NCBI RefSeq assembly: GCF_023715465.1
Contig: NZ_JAMBOE010000013.1
Location: forward strand, 83,324-147,323
Length of the DNA: 64,000 nt
Origin: Paenibacillus macerans
GTDB lineage: Bacteria > Bacillota > Bacilli > Paenibacillales > Paenibacillaceae
Direction of reading: 5' to 3'
Part shown: one piece after another, positions 26,052-34,428 of the stretch
Numbering within the stretch: position 1 is the first letter of the stretch
How the letters are laid out: each line of letters opens with the position of its first letter
Translations under genes and position numbers: made by a program
Notes under the pieces: generated by a model
Told to the model about the DNA's origin: nothing
Seen by the model: only the letters and a program-made list of their open reading frames with translations
Database searches by the model: none

Positions 26052-28808
26052 TTACCTTTCTTGAGCTAGCGAATCAAGCATCACGATCAGTTCATGAACG
26101 CCGTCGGCGGGCAAGGCTTCGATCCGCGCACGGGGGATCAGGCAGCCGGTTCCAGCGTTTTCGCCATCCAGGGTTTGACGGTCCAAGGTTTGACCGTCCA
26201 AGCTGACGGAACCCACCCGGTACTGCCCAAATTCGGCCCGCTGCGGATTGCGGTAAACGACCCGCAGCATGCGCCCCGCAAACAGCGTTTCGACCGCCGC
26301 TTCGCCGGTATCATTAAACTGCGCCTGCACGAGCTTCGGCTCCAAACGCAGGTCGCCGTAGCGGCCTTTGACCCCATAAACCTCGGTGAGCTGCGTCAGC
26401 AGCAGCCAGCTTGCCGATCCGGTCAAATAGGTGTACATGCCCCGGCTGCGCTCATTGATATATTCCGGTACCCCCGGATATATCCGGCTGTTCTCGAAAT
26501 CGGCGGACAGCCGGTAGATGGAGTCGAGCACCTCGAACCCTTCCTGCACAAAACCGCGCTTATACAGCGCGTTGGCGTACATGACGGTCATATGGCTGAA
26601 CATCGCGCCGTTCTCTTTGTGGCCGAAAGCGAAGCCAAACGCCCGGCCCAGGTTTTGCTGGATTCCGCCGAAACGGGAATTCAGCCGGTATCCGATCCGT
26701 TCGTCTTTCAAATAGCGCTTTACCGCTTGCGAAATTTGCCCCGTCTGTTCGTCCGTGGCGACACCGCCCATAATCGCGAACACCTGCCCGGTTAACGTCA
26801 TCCGTACGCCGTCCGGATGGTCTCCTTCGACGCGTTCGCCATCATTGTTGTAATAGCCGTTGAACCAGGCATACCCTTCCTTGCTTTGGATCCATTCATT
26901 TTGGCGAAGATGCGCTACGGCCCAGTCCGCTTTCCGCTTCAAATCCTCGGCCACCTTGCGGATGTCAAGCGCCAGCTTTCTGCCGCTTACGCGCGGAGTG
27001 ACGGCGTCGTAATAGCGGTCAAGCAAATTCCGCTTTTCCTGAATGCTGTGATAAGCAATCGGCTGCCCAAACGTATCAAGCAGCAGCGCCATCTCTTCGG
27101 CGATGTCGAGCGAATCTTTTCCCGTGCGCTTCTGCAGCTCAAGCAGCAGCTCCGACAGCTCCATCAGGTTGCTGGCGTAAAACGCCGTAAACGCCACACT
27201 TTCCCCGCGGTCCGGGGCCAAATCGAGCCCGTCGTTCCAGTCCGCGCCCTCCAGCTTGATGTTGCCGTGTTCGCCGACATTAAAGAATGGGACGATATTT
27301 TGCAGCAAAATATGCTCCAAAATCGTACCCTCGTATATTTGTCCGTCCGCGGTCAGCAGCTTGTTCCCCTGCTCCGGTGTCCAGGACGCATCGCGTTCAC
27401 GGCAACGCTTGACGAATACGTCGCGGAAATAGCCTTGCGGCTGGAACAGGAAGTCCAAATCCCCGCTCTGATGGAGGTACAGCAGCGTCGTCATCAGCGG
27501 CCAGGCGCCATGATCCATCCATACCCGCGGGATGTTGTTGCGGTCGGCAACGAATTCCCCCGGCCCCGCGCCGATAATCGTCGCGTTGCTGCCGTCCATC
27601 CGCACGCCGGCGTAGTTGTTGAGCAGCAGATGGCGCACTTCCGCCGGCTCCATCACCATCAGCGCCAGACAGTCCTGCCACAGGTCGCGCCAGCCTCTGC
27701 CCCCGCGTCCGTAATCGTGGTAAGGCAGGAACGAATTGCCGTAAAGCCGGCGCAAAATCGGCTGCAGCGTCACCCATTTCATCCATAAATCCTGTTCCTC
27801 TTGCCCTGAGCTGAAGCGGATCGTATCCAATTTGTCCCGCCAGTAAGCCTGGTTTTGCTCAAGCAGGGCATCGAACCGTCCAGCCGCCAAATAATCCGCC
27901 GCATACCGCCCCACATCGATCCGGTCGCCCGAAATGATCATGGCCACGACATATGAGACGGATTTCCCCGGCGCTAATTCCACCGGAGCGAAACGCAGCG
28001 CGCCAACCGCTTCGTAACCTTCCACAGCGGCTCCCACCTGCGTATCCGGCTCCTGGTTCATAACGACGGCCTCCGGCCAGTCCAGCGCCCCGCCTTCGCC
28101 GATAAAATCCTCCGCCACCGGGAAAAATCCGGTGGGCGCCGCGCCCTCGCCTTCAGCGCCAAGCACAGCGTAGGCTATCTTATTGGCACGGTGGCCCCGC
28201 TCGTCAAAGGAAAGCGCCGGCTGCACCTCAATGCCGTACTCCGACGTAAATATCCGGTGGAGCAGCGACGTAACGTGGCGGTGATCCCGCAGATCGTCGG
28301 CCGAACGTCCGTACAGCGGAATCGCCGCCGTCGGCGTCAGCTGCAGCGGGGCGTTTCCCGTATTGGTCAGAGTGACCTGCATCAGCTCGATTTTATCGTC
28401 CGTTACCGGAACAAAGCTGACCGTCTTGGCCTGCAGCCCGGCTTTTTCATTCTCGCGCTTCACGGCATGCCATAGGAACCCTGCCTCCACCGTGGAGCGT
28501 TCTTCTTCGCCCGTAAACCGCGCTGCGTTTTGTTTGGCGGAATTGCCGCTGACGGACCAGGCCCCGTATCCCTCGATAAACACCCAAAAATTCCGCGATG
28601 CTTTGGAATTGTGCAGGCTTTCCGCCGAAACGGGCTCCATCAGAAACGTGTTGTGCCCCGAAGTGATGCCTCCGTGCAAATTCGGGGTCACGGCCGACAT
28701 CATCCCCGCCTCGTTGACGAGGGGAAAATACAAATAGCTGTTATGCCCTGGCTGCTCCAGGCTGAATTCGCCTTGCTCCCCTTGAAACTTCCATCCTTTT
28801 TCTCCCAT
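26052..28808 (-). CDS. Glycoside phosphorylase (GH94/GH161 type), likely for a beta-glucobiose or beta-gluco-oligosaccharide
   Basis: 918 residues. An N-terminal beta-sandwich (SYLYFPLVNEAGMMSAVTPN) and linker precede an alpha/alpha toroid. The toroid has GRGGRGWRDLWQDCLAL, RVWMDHGAWPL and EGADWNDGLDLAPDRGE; the Asp at about residue 526 is the expected general acid. The family cleaves beta-glucosidic bonds with inorganic phosphate to give glucose-1-phosphate and is intracellular, as the lack of a signal peptide suggests here. The length is close to that of laminaribiose phosphorylase from Paenibacillus, but specificity (beta-1,2, 1,3 or 1,4) cannot be read from the sequence. Co-operonic with an ABC uptake system, so the disaccharide or oligosaccharide is probably imported intact. 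Confidence 0.8.
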   Translation of the reverse strand: MGEKGWKFQGEQGEFSLEQPGHNSYLYFPLVNEAGMMSAVTPNLHGGITSGHNTFLMEPVSAESLHNSKASRNFWVFIEGYGAWSVSGNSAKQNAARFTGEEERSTVEAGFLWHAVKRENEKAGLQAKTVSFVPVTDDKIELMQVTLTNTGNAPLQLTPTAAIPLYGRSADDLRDHRHVTSLLHRIFTSEYGIEVQPALSFDERGHRANKIAYAVLGAEGEGAAPTGFFPVAEDFIGEGGALDWPEAVVMNQEPDTQVGAAVEGYEAVGALRFAPVELAPGKSVSYVVAMIISGDRIDVGRYAADYLAAGRFDALLEQNQAYWRDKLDTIRFSSGQEEQDLWMKWVTLQPILRRLYGNSFLPYHDYGRGGRGWRDLWQDCLALMVMEPAEVRHLLLNNYAGVRMDGSNATIIGAGPGEFVADRNNIPRVWMDHGAWPLMTTLLYLHQSGDLDFLFQPQGYFRDVFVKRCRERDASWTPEQGNKLLTADGQIYEGTILEHILLQNIVPFFNVGEHGNIKLEGADWNDGLDLAPDRGESVAFTAFYASNLMELSELLLELQKRTGKDSLDIAEEMALLLDTFGQPIAYHSIQEKRNLLDRYYDAVTPRVSGRKLALDIRKVAEDLKRKADWAVAHLRQNEWIQSKEGYAWFNGYYNNDGERVEGDHPDGVRMTLTGQVFAIMGGVATDEQTGQISQAVKRYLKDERIGYRLNSRFGGIQQNLGRAFGFAFGHKENGAMFSHMTVMYANALYKRGFVQEGFEVLDSIYRLSADFENSRIYPGVPEYINERSRGMYTYLTGSASWLLLTQLTEVYGVKGRYGDLRLEPKLVQAQFNDTGEAAVETLFAGRMLRVVYRNPQRAEFGQYRVGSVSLDGQTLDRQTLDGENAGTGCLIPRARIEALPADGVHELIVMLDSLAQER

Positions 28809-28839
28809 TTGCGCTTCTTCCTCTCTCTGTAGTCCGCAT

Positions 28840-29676
28840 TTACGATTTCACGGCCCCGGCAAGCGCGCCGTCCACCAGGTATTTCTGAATGAAGGTATAG
28901 AGCAAAATGAGCGGAGCCGCCACGATCGTAATCCCGCACGCCAACAACGGCCAGTTGTTGCCGTATTGGCCCTTGAACTCTTTTAAGCCAAACGTAATCG
29001 GATAGTTCACTTTGCTCGGCAAATACATGATCGGACCGACGAAGTCGTTCCAGATGCCGATCGCCGTAAGGATGACGCCTGTCGCAATAACCGGCTTCAT
29101 CAGCGGCAAAATCATCTGGAACAGGTATCTTGTATACCCCGATCCGTCCATGCCCGCAGCTTCGTCCAACTCGCGGCTGATCGATTTGATGTAGCCGACG
29201 AACATCATAAACACGACGCCCGTACCGCTCGTCTTCAAAATGATGTAGCCCAGCTTCGTATCGTAACCGAAGAAATCCAGGCTTTCCTTAAAGGTAAGCA
29301 TCAGCTTATATTGAGCGACCATCGGGTTAGGGAGAAACTGCGACAGCAGGAAAAACATATAAATAAACCCGCTCCATTTGACGTACCCCCGCGCTACCGG
29401 GAAGGCGCCAAGGATAGACACAATAATCGTAAGCACCGTTGCCACGGCCGTATAAAGAACACTGTTCAGAAAATAGTTCGCAAAATTGCCCTCGGTCCAG
29501 GCGCTGACGTAGTTGCTCCACTGGGCGTCCTTCACCAGCCCGATCGGGTTCATCAAATATTCGGGATACGATTTCAGCGAAACGTTGAGCACCAAAATCA
29601 GCGGCACCACGTAAAGGACAAGCAGCACGGCGATGACGGCGTAAGACAGAATCGTAAATGAATTGGATTTTTTCAT
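28840..29676 (-). CDS. Sugar ABC transporter permease (MalG/CUT1 type)
   Basis: 278 residues from the ATG at 29676, with GAGAGGTGG upstream; a longer in-frame reading would overlap the preceding gene. Six membrane segments are visible, starting with TILSYAVIAVLLVLYVVPLILV. The EAA loop reads SRELDEAAGMDGSGYTRYLFQMILPLMKP. The C-terminus LLYTFIQKYLVDGALAGAVKS is typical of MalG-like CUT1 permeases. It begins one base after the stop of the companion permease. No ATPase gene is present in the operon, so a shared MsmK-type ATPase elsewhere is likely. Confidence 0.93.
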   Translation of the reverse strand: MKKSNSFTILSYAVIAVLLVLYVVPLILVLNVSLKSYPEYLMNPIGLVKDAQWSNYVSAWTEGNFANYFLNSVLYTAVATVLTIIVSILGAFPVARGYVKWSGFIYMFFLLSQFLPNPMVAQYKLMLTFKESLDFFGYDTKLGYIILKTSGTGVVFMMFVGYIKSISRELDEAAGMDGSGYTRYLFQMILPLMKPVIATGVILTAIGIWNDFVGPIMYLPSKVNYPITFGLKEFKGQYGNNWPLLACGITIVAAPLILLYTFIQKYLVDGALAGAVKS

Positions 29677-29677
29677 T

Positions 29678-30571
29678 TTAATATTCCACCTCTCTCTTAC
29701 GCGTCTGTCTGACGGCCACGACAACAAACACCAAAATGATCAGGAACTGAATCACGGACAGCGCCGAAGGCAAGCCCATTTCCAGACTGCCGCGGAACGT
29801 TTCCTTATACACGTCATACGCCATCGTTCTTGTGTTGAACTTACCGTCCGTCGTGGCGAGGATAATATCGAACGTGGACATCGCCCCGATGATCGAAAGC
29901 AGCATGTTGACGGTAAAAGACGGCGCGATCAGCGGGAACGTTATGTTCTTAAACGATTGCCAGCGGTTCGTCCCGTCAATGTACCCCGCTTCGTACAGAT
30001 CCTTCGGCACGGATTGCAGGCCGGCGAGGAAAATCAGCATCGAATAGCCCATGTACATCCAGATTTGCACGAAAATAATGTAACCGAACGCGTGCGTAAA
30101 GCTGGAGAAAAACATGTCTTTATATCCGAACAGCCATTGATACAGCATATTGACCGGTCCGCTCATCGGGTCGAACATCATGCCCCAAACAAGCGCGACG
30201 ACGGCCACCCCAAGCACGACCGGCAGAAAAAACACGGCCCGGTAAAAATAATCGCCGCGCAGCCGTTGGTTAATCAGTACGGCGACAAACAATGCCACTC
30301 CGTTTTGCACGATGGTGACAATAAACATGAAAATCAGCGTGTTTTTGATGGAAACCCAACGTTCCCCGGAATTTCCGGCAAAAAACAAGTCTTTATAGTT
30401 ATCGAGCCCGACGAAATGCATGGAGCTGCCGGGGATATTTTTCACATCCGTAAACGAATAAATCACAGTTAACATCGATGGTCCGAAATAAAAAACGACA
30501 TATAATGCCAGGGGAATCAACAGGAGCAGAAAAGGAACGTAACGGGCAAAGCCTTTTCCAAATGGGTACAT
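29678..30571 (-). CDS. Sugar ABC transporter permease (MalF/CUT1 type)
   Basis: 297 residues from the ATG at 30571, five bases after AGAGGTGA. Six membrane segments start with RYVPFLLLLIPLALYVVFYFGPSM. The EAA motif is KDLYEAGYIDGTNRWQSFKNITFPLIAP. It pairs with the downstream MalG-like permease to form the channel fed by the lipoprotein encoded upstream. The C-terminus ends in a basic RKREVEY tail. Confidence 0.93.
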   Translation of the reverse strand: MYPFGKGFARYVPFLLLLIPLALYVVFYFGPSMLTVIYSFTDVKNIPGSSMHFVGLDNYKDLFFAGNSGERWVSIKNTLIFMFIVTIVQNGVALFVAVLINQRLRGDYFYRAVFFLPVVLGVAVVALVWGMMFDPMSGPVNMLYQWLFGYKDMFFSSFTHAFGYIIFVQIWMYMGYSMLIFLAGLQSVPKDLYEAGYIDGTNRWQSFKNITFPLIAPSFTVNMLLSIIGAMSTFDIILATTDGKFNTRTMAYDVYKETFRGSLEMGLPSALSVIQFLIILVFVVVAVRQTRKREVEY

Positions 30572-30608
30572 CTCTCTCACCTCTTAAGGTCCAAATCAAA
30601 TAAAGGAT

Positions 30609-30631
30609 CGGGGCCTGACGCGCAGACCCCG
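30609..30631 (-). promoter_or_regulatory. Intercistronic hairpin between binding-protein and permease genes
   Basis: Seven-base arms (CGGGGCC and GACCCCG, one G-U pair) with no T-run. In sugar operons such a hairpin commonly stabilises or attenuates the message so that the binding protein is made in excess. Confidence 0.45.
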
Positions 30632-30686
30632 AGACAGTACAGTATGGTTGTTTTCTTTCTATAGATTCAGACAGAAACCTTATTGT

Positions 30687-32054
30687 TTACTTAGGCGCTG
30701 CGGCTTCCCATTCTTTTTGCTGGACATCGGCCAGTTCCTTCGCGGTTTTAAATGCCCCGCCCGGAGCCAGGTATTCCGTATGCACGCCTTCGGCCGCAAG
30801 ATGTTCGCCCACGTTTTCGCGGTTGATCATCATAATCTCGTAAGCCAATTCGAAGTCGCCAAGGTACGGAGTCAGCTCTTTGTCGATAAATTCGCTCTCC
30901 GTCGAGATGTTGTCCTGCGTCGGAATAAAGCCGGCCGCTTTGACGAATTTGGTGTAATTTTCAGGCTGGGAGAAAAATTCCATCCATTTGAGGGCGCCCT
31001 CTTTGTTTGGCCCTTTTTCGGCAACATACCAGGTTACGTCGTACTTACCTACAAATGAAGCGTTTTTCGCAGCGTCTTCCGTAGCCGGAAGCGGGAAATA
31101 TCCATATTTCAGATCGGGATTCGCGGTTGCGATCGTCGGAGCGTCCCAGCTCCCGTCCGCCAGCATCGCGGATTTTCCTGCGGCGAAAATCGACGGTACG
31201 GAAGCATAGTCGATCCCCATAAAGCCATCGATCATGTAATTGTCCTGAATCGTTTTCGCTTTTTCCAGCACTTCCACAGCTTCGGCGTCATTAAACGCCG
31301 TTTCGCCCTTCCAGACGCCTTCGATCCATTTTTGCTGGTCGCCGCCGCCCAAAATTTTCGACTGTAGGGCGAACACCGGCAGCTTCAACGGCCATACGTC
31401 TTTACCGGCGACGGCAATCGGCGTGATGCCTTTCGCTTTCAAGTCATCGCAAAGCTTGATGAATTCCGACCAAGTTTTCGGCACGGAAAGGCCGTTTTCT
31501 TCAAAAATTTGTTTGTTGTAAAACAGCCCGGACATCGCCACTTTGCCGGTCGGAATCGCATACACCTTGCCGTTGTAAGTTCCGGCTTTTTCAATGTCGT
31601 TCGCATTCCAGTTCTTAACGAACGCCTGATCCGACAGATCAGCGATCAGACCGGAATCGATCCATTGCTGCCAATCCGGCGTTTTCGCTCCGGGCGTCCA
31701 TTCTTGCGGAGAAAGTCTCATCCCGGACAAGTCGGCCAAAATATCTACGTCGTTTGCCGTAATTCTCGCTCTTTGCGCCTGTTTATACTCGTCGTCCGGG
31801 CCGGTCGTCGTATATTCGATCTTGTATTCCGGATACTTTTCCTCGAACGCCTTATTGATATCTTCCATCGCTTTGTTAATGTTTTCTTGCTTCCAGTGCA
31901 GAATTTTAATGACTTTCTTCTCCCCGGACGCTTTGCCGCCATCGCCTCCGTTTGCCGGAGCCGCGTTACCGCCATTGCCGCTGCCTCCGCCGCAAGCCGC
32001 CAGACTAAGCGTCAGGGCGCCGGCCAGGATCAAGGCTGAAATTCTCTTTACCAT
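30687..32054 (-). CDS. Sugar ABC transporter solute-binding lipoprotein
   Basis: 455 residues. A lipoprotein signal ends in LSLAAC with the modified Cys near residue 21, followed by a Gly/Asn-rich linker. The mature part is a CUT1 (family 1) binding protein: KKVIKILHWKQENINKAMEDI, YKIEYTTTGPDDEYKQ and MLADGSWDAPTIATANPDLKYG. First gene of the carbohydrate operon. Its promoter at 32180-32208 carries a LacI-type operator, so expression should be induced by the transported sugar. Confidence 0.95.
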   Translation of the reverse strand: MVKRISALILAGALTLSLAACGGGSGNGGNAAPANGGDGGKASGEKKVIKILHWKQENINKAMEDINKAFEEKYPEYKIEYTTTGPDDEYKQAQRARITANDVDILADLSGMRLSPQEWTPGAKTPDWQQWIDSGLIADLSDQAFVKNWNANDIEKAGTYNGKVYAIPTGKVAMSGLFYNKQIFEENGLSVPKTWSEFIKLCDDLKAKGITPIAVAGKDVWPLKLPVFALQSKILGGGDQQKWIEGVWKGETAFNDAEAVEVLEKAKTIQDNYMIDGFMGIDYASVPSIFAAGKSAMLADGSWDAPTIATANPDLKYGYFPLPATEDAAKNASFVGKYDVTWYVAEKGPNKEGALKWMEFFSQPENYTKFVKAAGFIPTQDNISTESEFIDKELTPYLGDFELAYEIMMINRENVGEHLAAEGVHTEYLAPGGAFKTAKELADVQQKEWEAAAPK

Positions 32055-32179
32055 GCTGTTACCCCCTATTAAGGTAATGATTTTAGACTATCGATCCGGC
32101 TTACCTTCCCGATTTTACGTTGTGCACTGAAGTCTTTTTCATGATTTTCGTAAAACTAGGCTGTTTTAGCAAACATCGG

Positions 32180-32208
32180 GATAAATTCACCGAAAGCGGT
32201 TTCGTCAA
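32180..32208 (-). promoter_or_regulatory. Promoter with LacI-type operator for the sugar operon
   Basis: On the minus strand TTGACG (32203-32208) and TTTATC (32180-32185) are 17 bases apart. Between them lies the near-palindrome CGAAAGCGGTTTCG (32191-32204), a typical LacI-family operator placed to block RNA polymerase. Confidence 0.7.
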
Positions 32209-32364
32209 GACACATTATTGCATCAAAAATTAGGTTTGTAAAGAGATTTTTTCACGCTCCAAAAAAAGCTGATTGCGACGCAGTTTCAGGGGGTGTGCTC
32301 ATCATCAAACCATCCGCTATCGGCCTGGGTCATGCTTCTTTTCGCTCATTTATTTCGGGTTGTC

Positions 32365-32413
32365 TTGACTCCGTTTCGCAATTCCTATAAACTAATCACG
32401 AAACCAGTTTCGT
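32365..32413 (+). promoter_or_regulatory. Promoter and operator of the LacI-family regulator
   Basis: TTGACT (32365-32370) and TATAAA (32386-32391) are 15 bases apart, a short spacing. The perfect palindrome ACGAAACCAGTTTCGT (32398-32413) lies just after the -10 and resembles the operator of the divergent sugar operon, implying autoregulation. Confidence 0.55.
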
Positions 32414-32507
32414 AAATGTTTCGCAAATCATTTCTTTAATAGTCTTAAACATTTCATTAAGATATACTAAATCCAAAACGTTCTTTTATTGTAGGGAGGG
32501 CTGCTTT

Positions 32508-33536
32508 TTGGCGGTCAACATTAAAACAATTGCGGAAATGGCCGGAGTATCGGTATCGACCGTTTCTAAAATCATTAATAACTATAGCGACATATCCGAG
32601 GAAACAAAAACGAAAGTTCTCGAAATTATGAAGCAGACGGGGTATGTACCTTCGAATTCAGCGAAAACGCTGGCTACAAAGAAGTCGAACCTGATCGGCG
32701 TTATTTTCGCTGGGAAGCTCAATATCGACTTTACCCACCCCTTCTTTATCGAGGTGCTGAACGCCTTCAAGAAGCAGATGGGTTTTCTGGGCTATGATCT
32801 CCTGTTCTTCTCGAACGAGAAGTTTCACTCCGTCGACGGCGATTATTTGGCGCGCTGCCGGCATTTTCAAGTGGACGGATGCATCATCGTCACCGGCCAA
32901 GAGGTCGAGCCGTCCATCAACGAGCTGGATCACAGCGAAATCCCCTGCATCGGCGTCGATATTCAACTCAACGGCAAAAGCTCAGGGTACATCATGTCCG
33001 ATAACTACAAAATGTCCTATAAAGTAGTAGAGCATTTTTATTTGCTCGGGTACAGGGATCTCGGTTATATCGGCAGCACGCTGGAATCCGACATTTCCAA
33101 TATGCGCGAACAAGGGTATAAAGATGCGATCGAAAGCTTTGGTCTTCCGGTGACGGAACAATGGTTTGTTAACGGGGACAATTTCTTCGAGTCCAGCGGT
33201 TATGAAGCCATGTCCCGGATAATCCAATCCGGCAGCTTGCCGCGGGCCGTATTTGCGGCCTCGGACCTGCTGGCGATCGGGGCGATGCGCGCTTTGAAGG
33301 AACACGGGCTGCGCATCCCCCAGGACATCGCCATCATCGGCTGCGATGACATCGAAGCGTGCAAATACACTACGCCCACCCTGTCGACCATCCGGCAGAA
33401 CAAAGACAAAATCGGCAGGCTGGCCGCTTCCCTGCTCTACGACTTGATCAACAATCAATCGGAGACGAGCAACGTTGTCGTGGAGCCTGAGCTCGTGATT
33501 CGCGAGTCCTGCGGAGGCAATCCTGCCTTGATTTAA
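32508..33536 (+). CDS. LacI-family transcriptional regulator of the sugar operon
   Basis: 342 residues. A TTG start follows AGGGAGG by 8 bases. The N-terminal helix-turn-helix and hinge are clear (IKTIAEMAGVSVSTVSKIINN; VPSNSAKTLATKKSN), followed by a periplasmic-binding-protein-like effector domain with VDGCIIVTG, EIPCIGVDIQ and AVFAASDLLAIGAMRAL. It is divergent from the solute-binding protein gene, and matching operator-like palindromes lie in both promoters, so it is most likely a repressor released by the sugar handled by this operon. Confidence 0.93.
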   Translation: MAVNIKTIAEMAGVSVSTVSKIINNYSDISEETKTKVLEIMKQTGYVPSNSAKTLATKKSNLIGVIFAGKLNIDFTHPFFIEVLNAFKKQMGFLGYDLLFFSNEKFHSVDGDYLARCRHFQVDGCIIVTGQEVEPSINELDHSEIPCIGVDIQLNGKSSGYIMSDNYKMSYKVVEHFYLLGYRDLGYIGSTLESDISNMREQGYKDAIESFGLPVTEQWFVNGDNFFESSGYEAMSRIIQSGSLPRAVFAASDLLAIGAMRALKEHGLRIPQDIAIIGCDDIEACKYTTPTLSTIRQNKDKIGRLAASLLYDLINNQSETSNVVVEPELVIRESCGGNPALI

Positions 33537-33609
33537 GGCGACTTGCTAAGAAAAGCCCCTGACGGCGTCTTTGTATGGATCTGACTTCTACAGCGGAGCA
33601 ATTGGAGAT

Positions 33610-33717
33610 ATGGGTATGGGGGGGCAGCCGCTGTTAGGGTCAGGTTCTTGTGGAATTTACTTCGTGGGTAAAACCTGACTCTAAAGGCGGACCGTGAACT
33701 TTCCACCCCATACCCAT
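33610..33717. repeat. Long nested hairpin after the LacI regulator
   Basis: Outer arms ATGGGTATGGGG and CCCCATACCCAT are perfect. Inner arms TTAGGGTCAGGTT and AACCTGACTCTAA pair with one or two mismatches. The whole structure is 108 bases and codes for nothing. It could be a terminator, a structured RNA or a small mobile element. Confidence 0.6.
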
Positions 33718-33809
33718 TCCCTTTTCTGTTCTACTCTGAGAAACCTCCCCTTTTTTCATGCACATTAGCACCGAGTACCTCGGCTCTTTCCAATCTGTGA
33801 ACGCTGCCC

Positions 33810-33957
33810 TAACGGACTCCAGCGAACTCCAGCGACCTTATCCACCCATTTCCCGGGTATTTCCCAACCTAACGCACCCAAATGAACCTATCTCGCTATA
33901 AACGAGTTCATCCGGACCGATTCGAGGTAAATAGAGGCAATTCGGTTTCATAGGAGA
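33810..33957. repeat. Dispersed intergenic repeat, family 2, copy A
   Basis: Matches 63752-63900 over about 140 bases with scattered differences. Shared blocks are CATTTCCC-GGTATTTCCCA, AGTTCATCC-GG-CCGATT and GAGGTAAATA. The copy at 63752 can form a long hairpin. Confidence 0.7.
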
Positions 33958-34345
33958 TCCCTTATAAAACGTGCCGGTGGCATGATCTCTAAACCGGGCA
34001 AGCAACTCGACCGCTTTGCTGCGGTTCCGCTCAAACATGGAAGCATGGAAGCGTCAACGATGAAGAGGGCGTCACGATCCGCCGAGGTCAGCTTTCACCG
34101 AGGTCAGCGCATCTACCTTTTGCACCGTAGCCGTTTCGAGCAGTGTCGCAAATCGAAGCCGGTGTGAGAGGGCTGCCCAAAGGGTTCGTGTCATGGTGTC
34201 CCTGCCTTGGTGTCCCTGCCTTCTGTGCCTTTGCACGATTATCCCTCTCTTTCAGGGAACAAAGGGGGGGGCTAGGCAAGGGTTCCAACAAAAGAGAGAA
34301 GAAACAGAGATAAGGAAAAAATAAGGCGGTTCAGGTGAGATTTTT
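33958..34345. other. Intergenic region with possible broken coding remnant
   Basis: Frames on the minus strand between about 33960 and 34190 give protein-like fragments (TRTLWAALSHRLRFATLLET; FERNRSKAVELLARFRDH) broken by shifts and stops. They could be a decayed transposase or other gene, but no family is recognised. The rest, up to the promoter at 34349, shows nothing. Confidence 0.3.
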
Positions 34346-34348
34346 AGA

Positions 34349-34400
34349 TTGAAAAAGGAACGTACGTTTGGTATAATGAAGTAAATCGAACGCACGTTCG
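34349..34400 (+). promoter_or_regulatory. Promoter bracketed by two LexA (SOS) boxes
   Basis: TTGAAA (34349-34354) and TATAAT (34372-34377) are 17 bases apart. GGAACGTACGTTTG (34357-34370) lies in the spacer. CGAACGCACGTTCG (34387-34400) lies at the expected transcript start and fits the Bacillus LexA consensus CGAACRNRYGTTYC except at its last base. Confidence 0.75.
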
Positions 34401-34428
34401 TGTATTCTTGATTTGGGGGCGAGCGAAC

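Noticed and set aside
33838..34038. Minus-strand 66-codon frame as a real gene
   Set aside because: It covers a dispersed repeat and part of a broken remnant and has no start signals.
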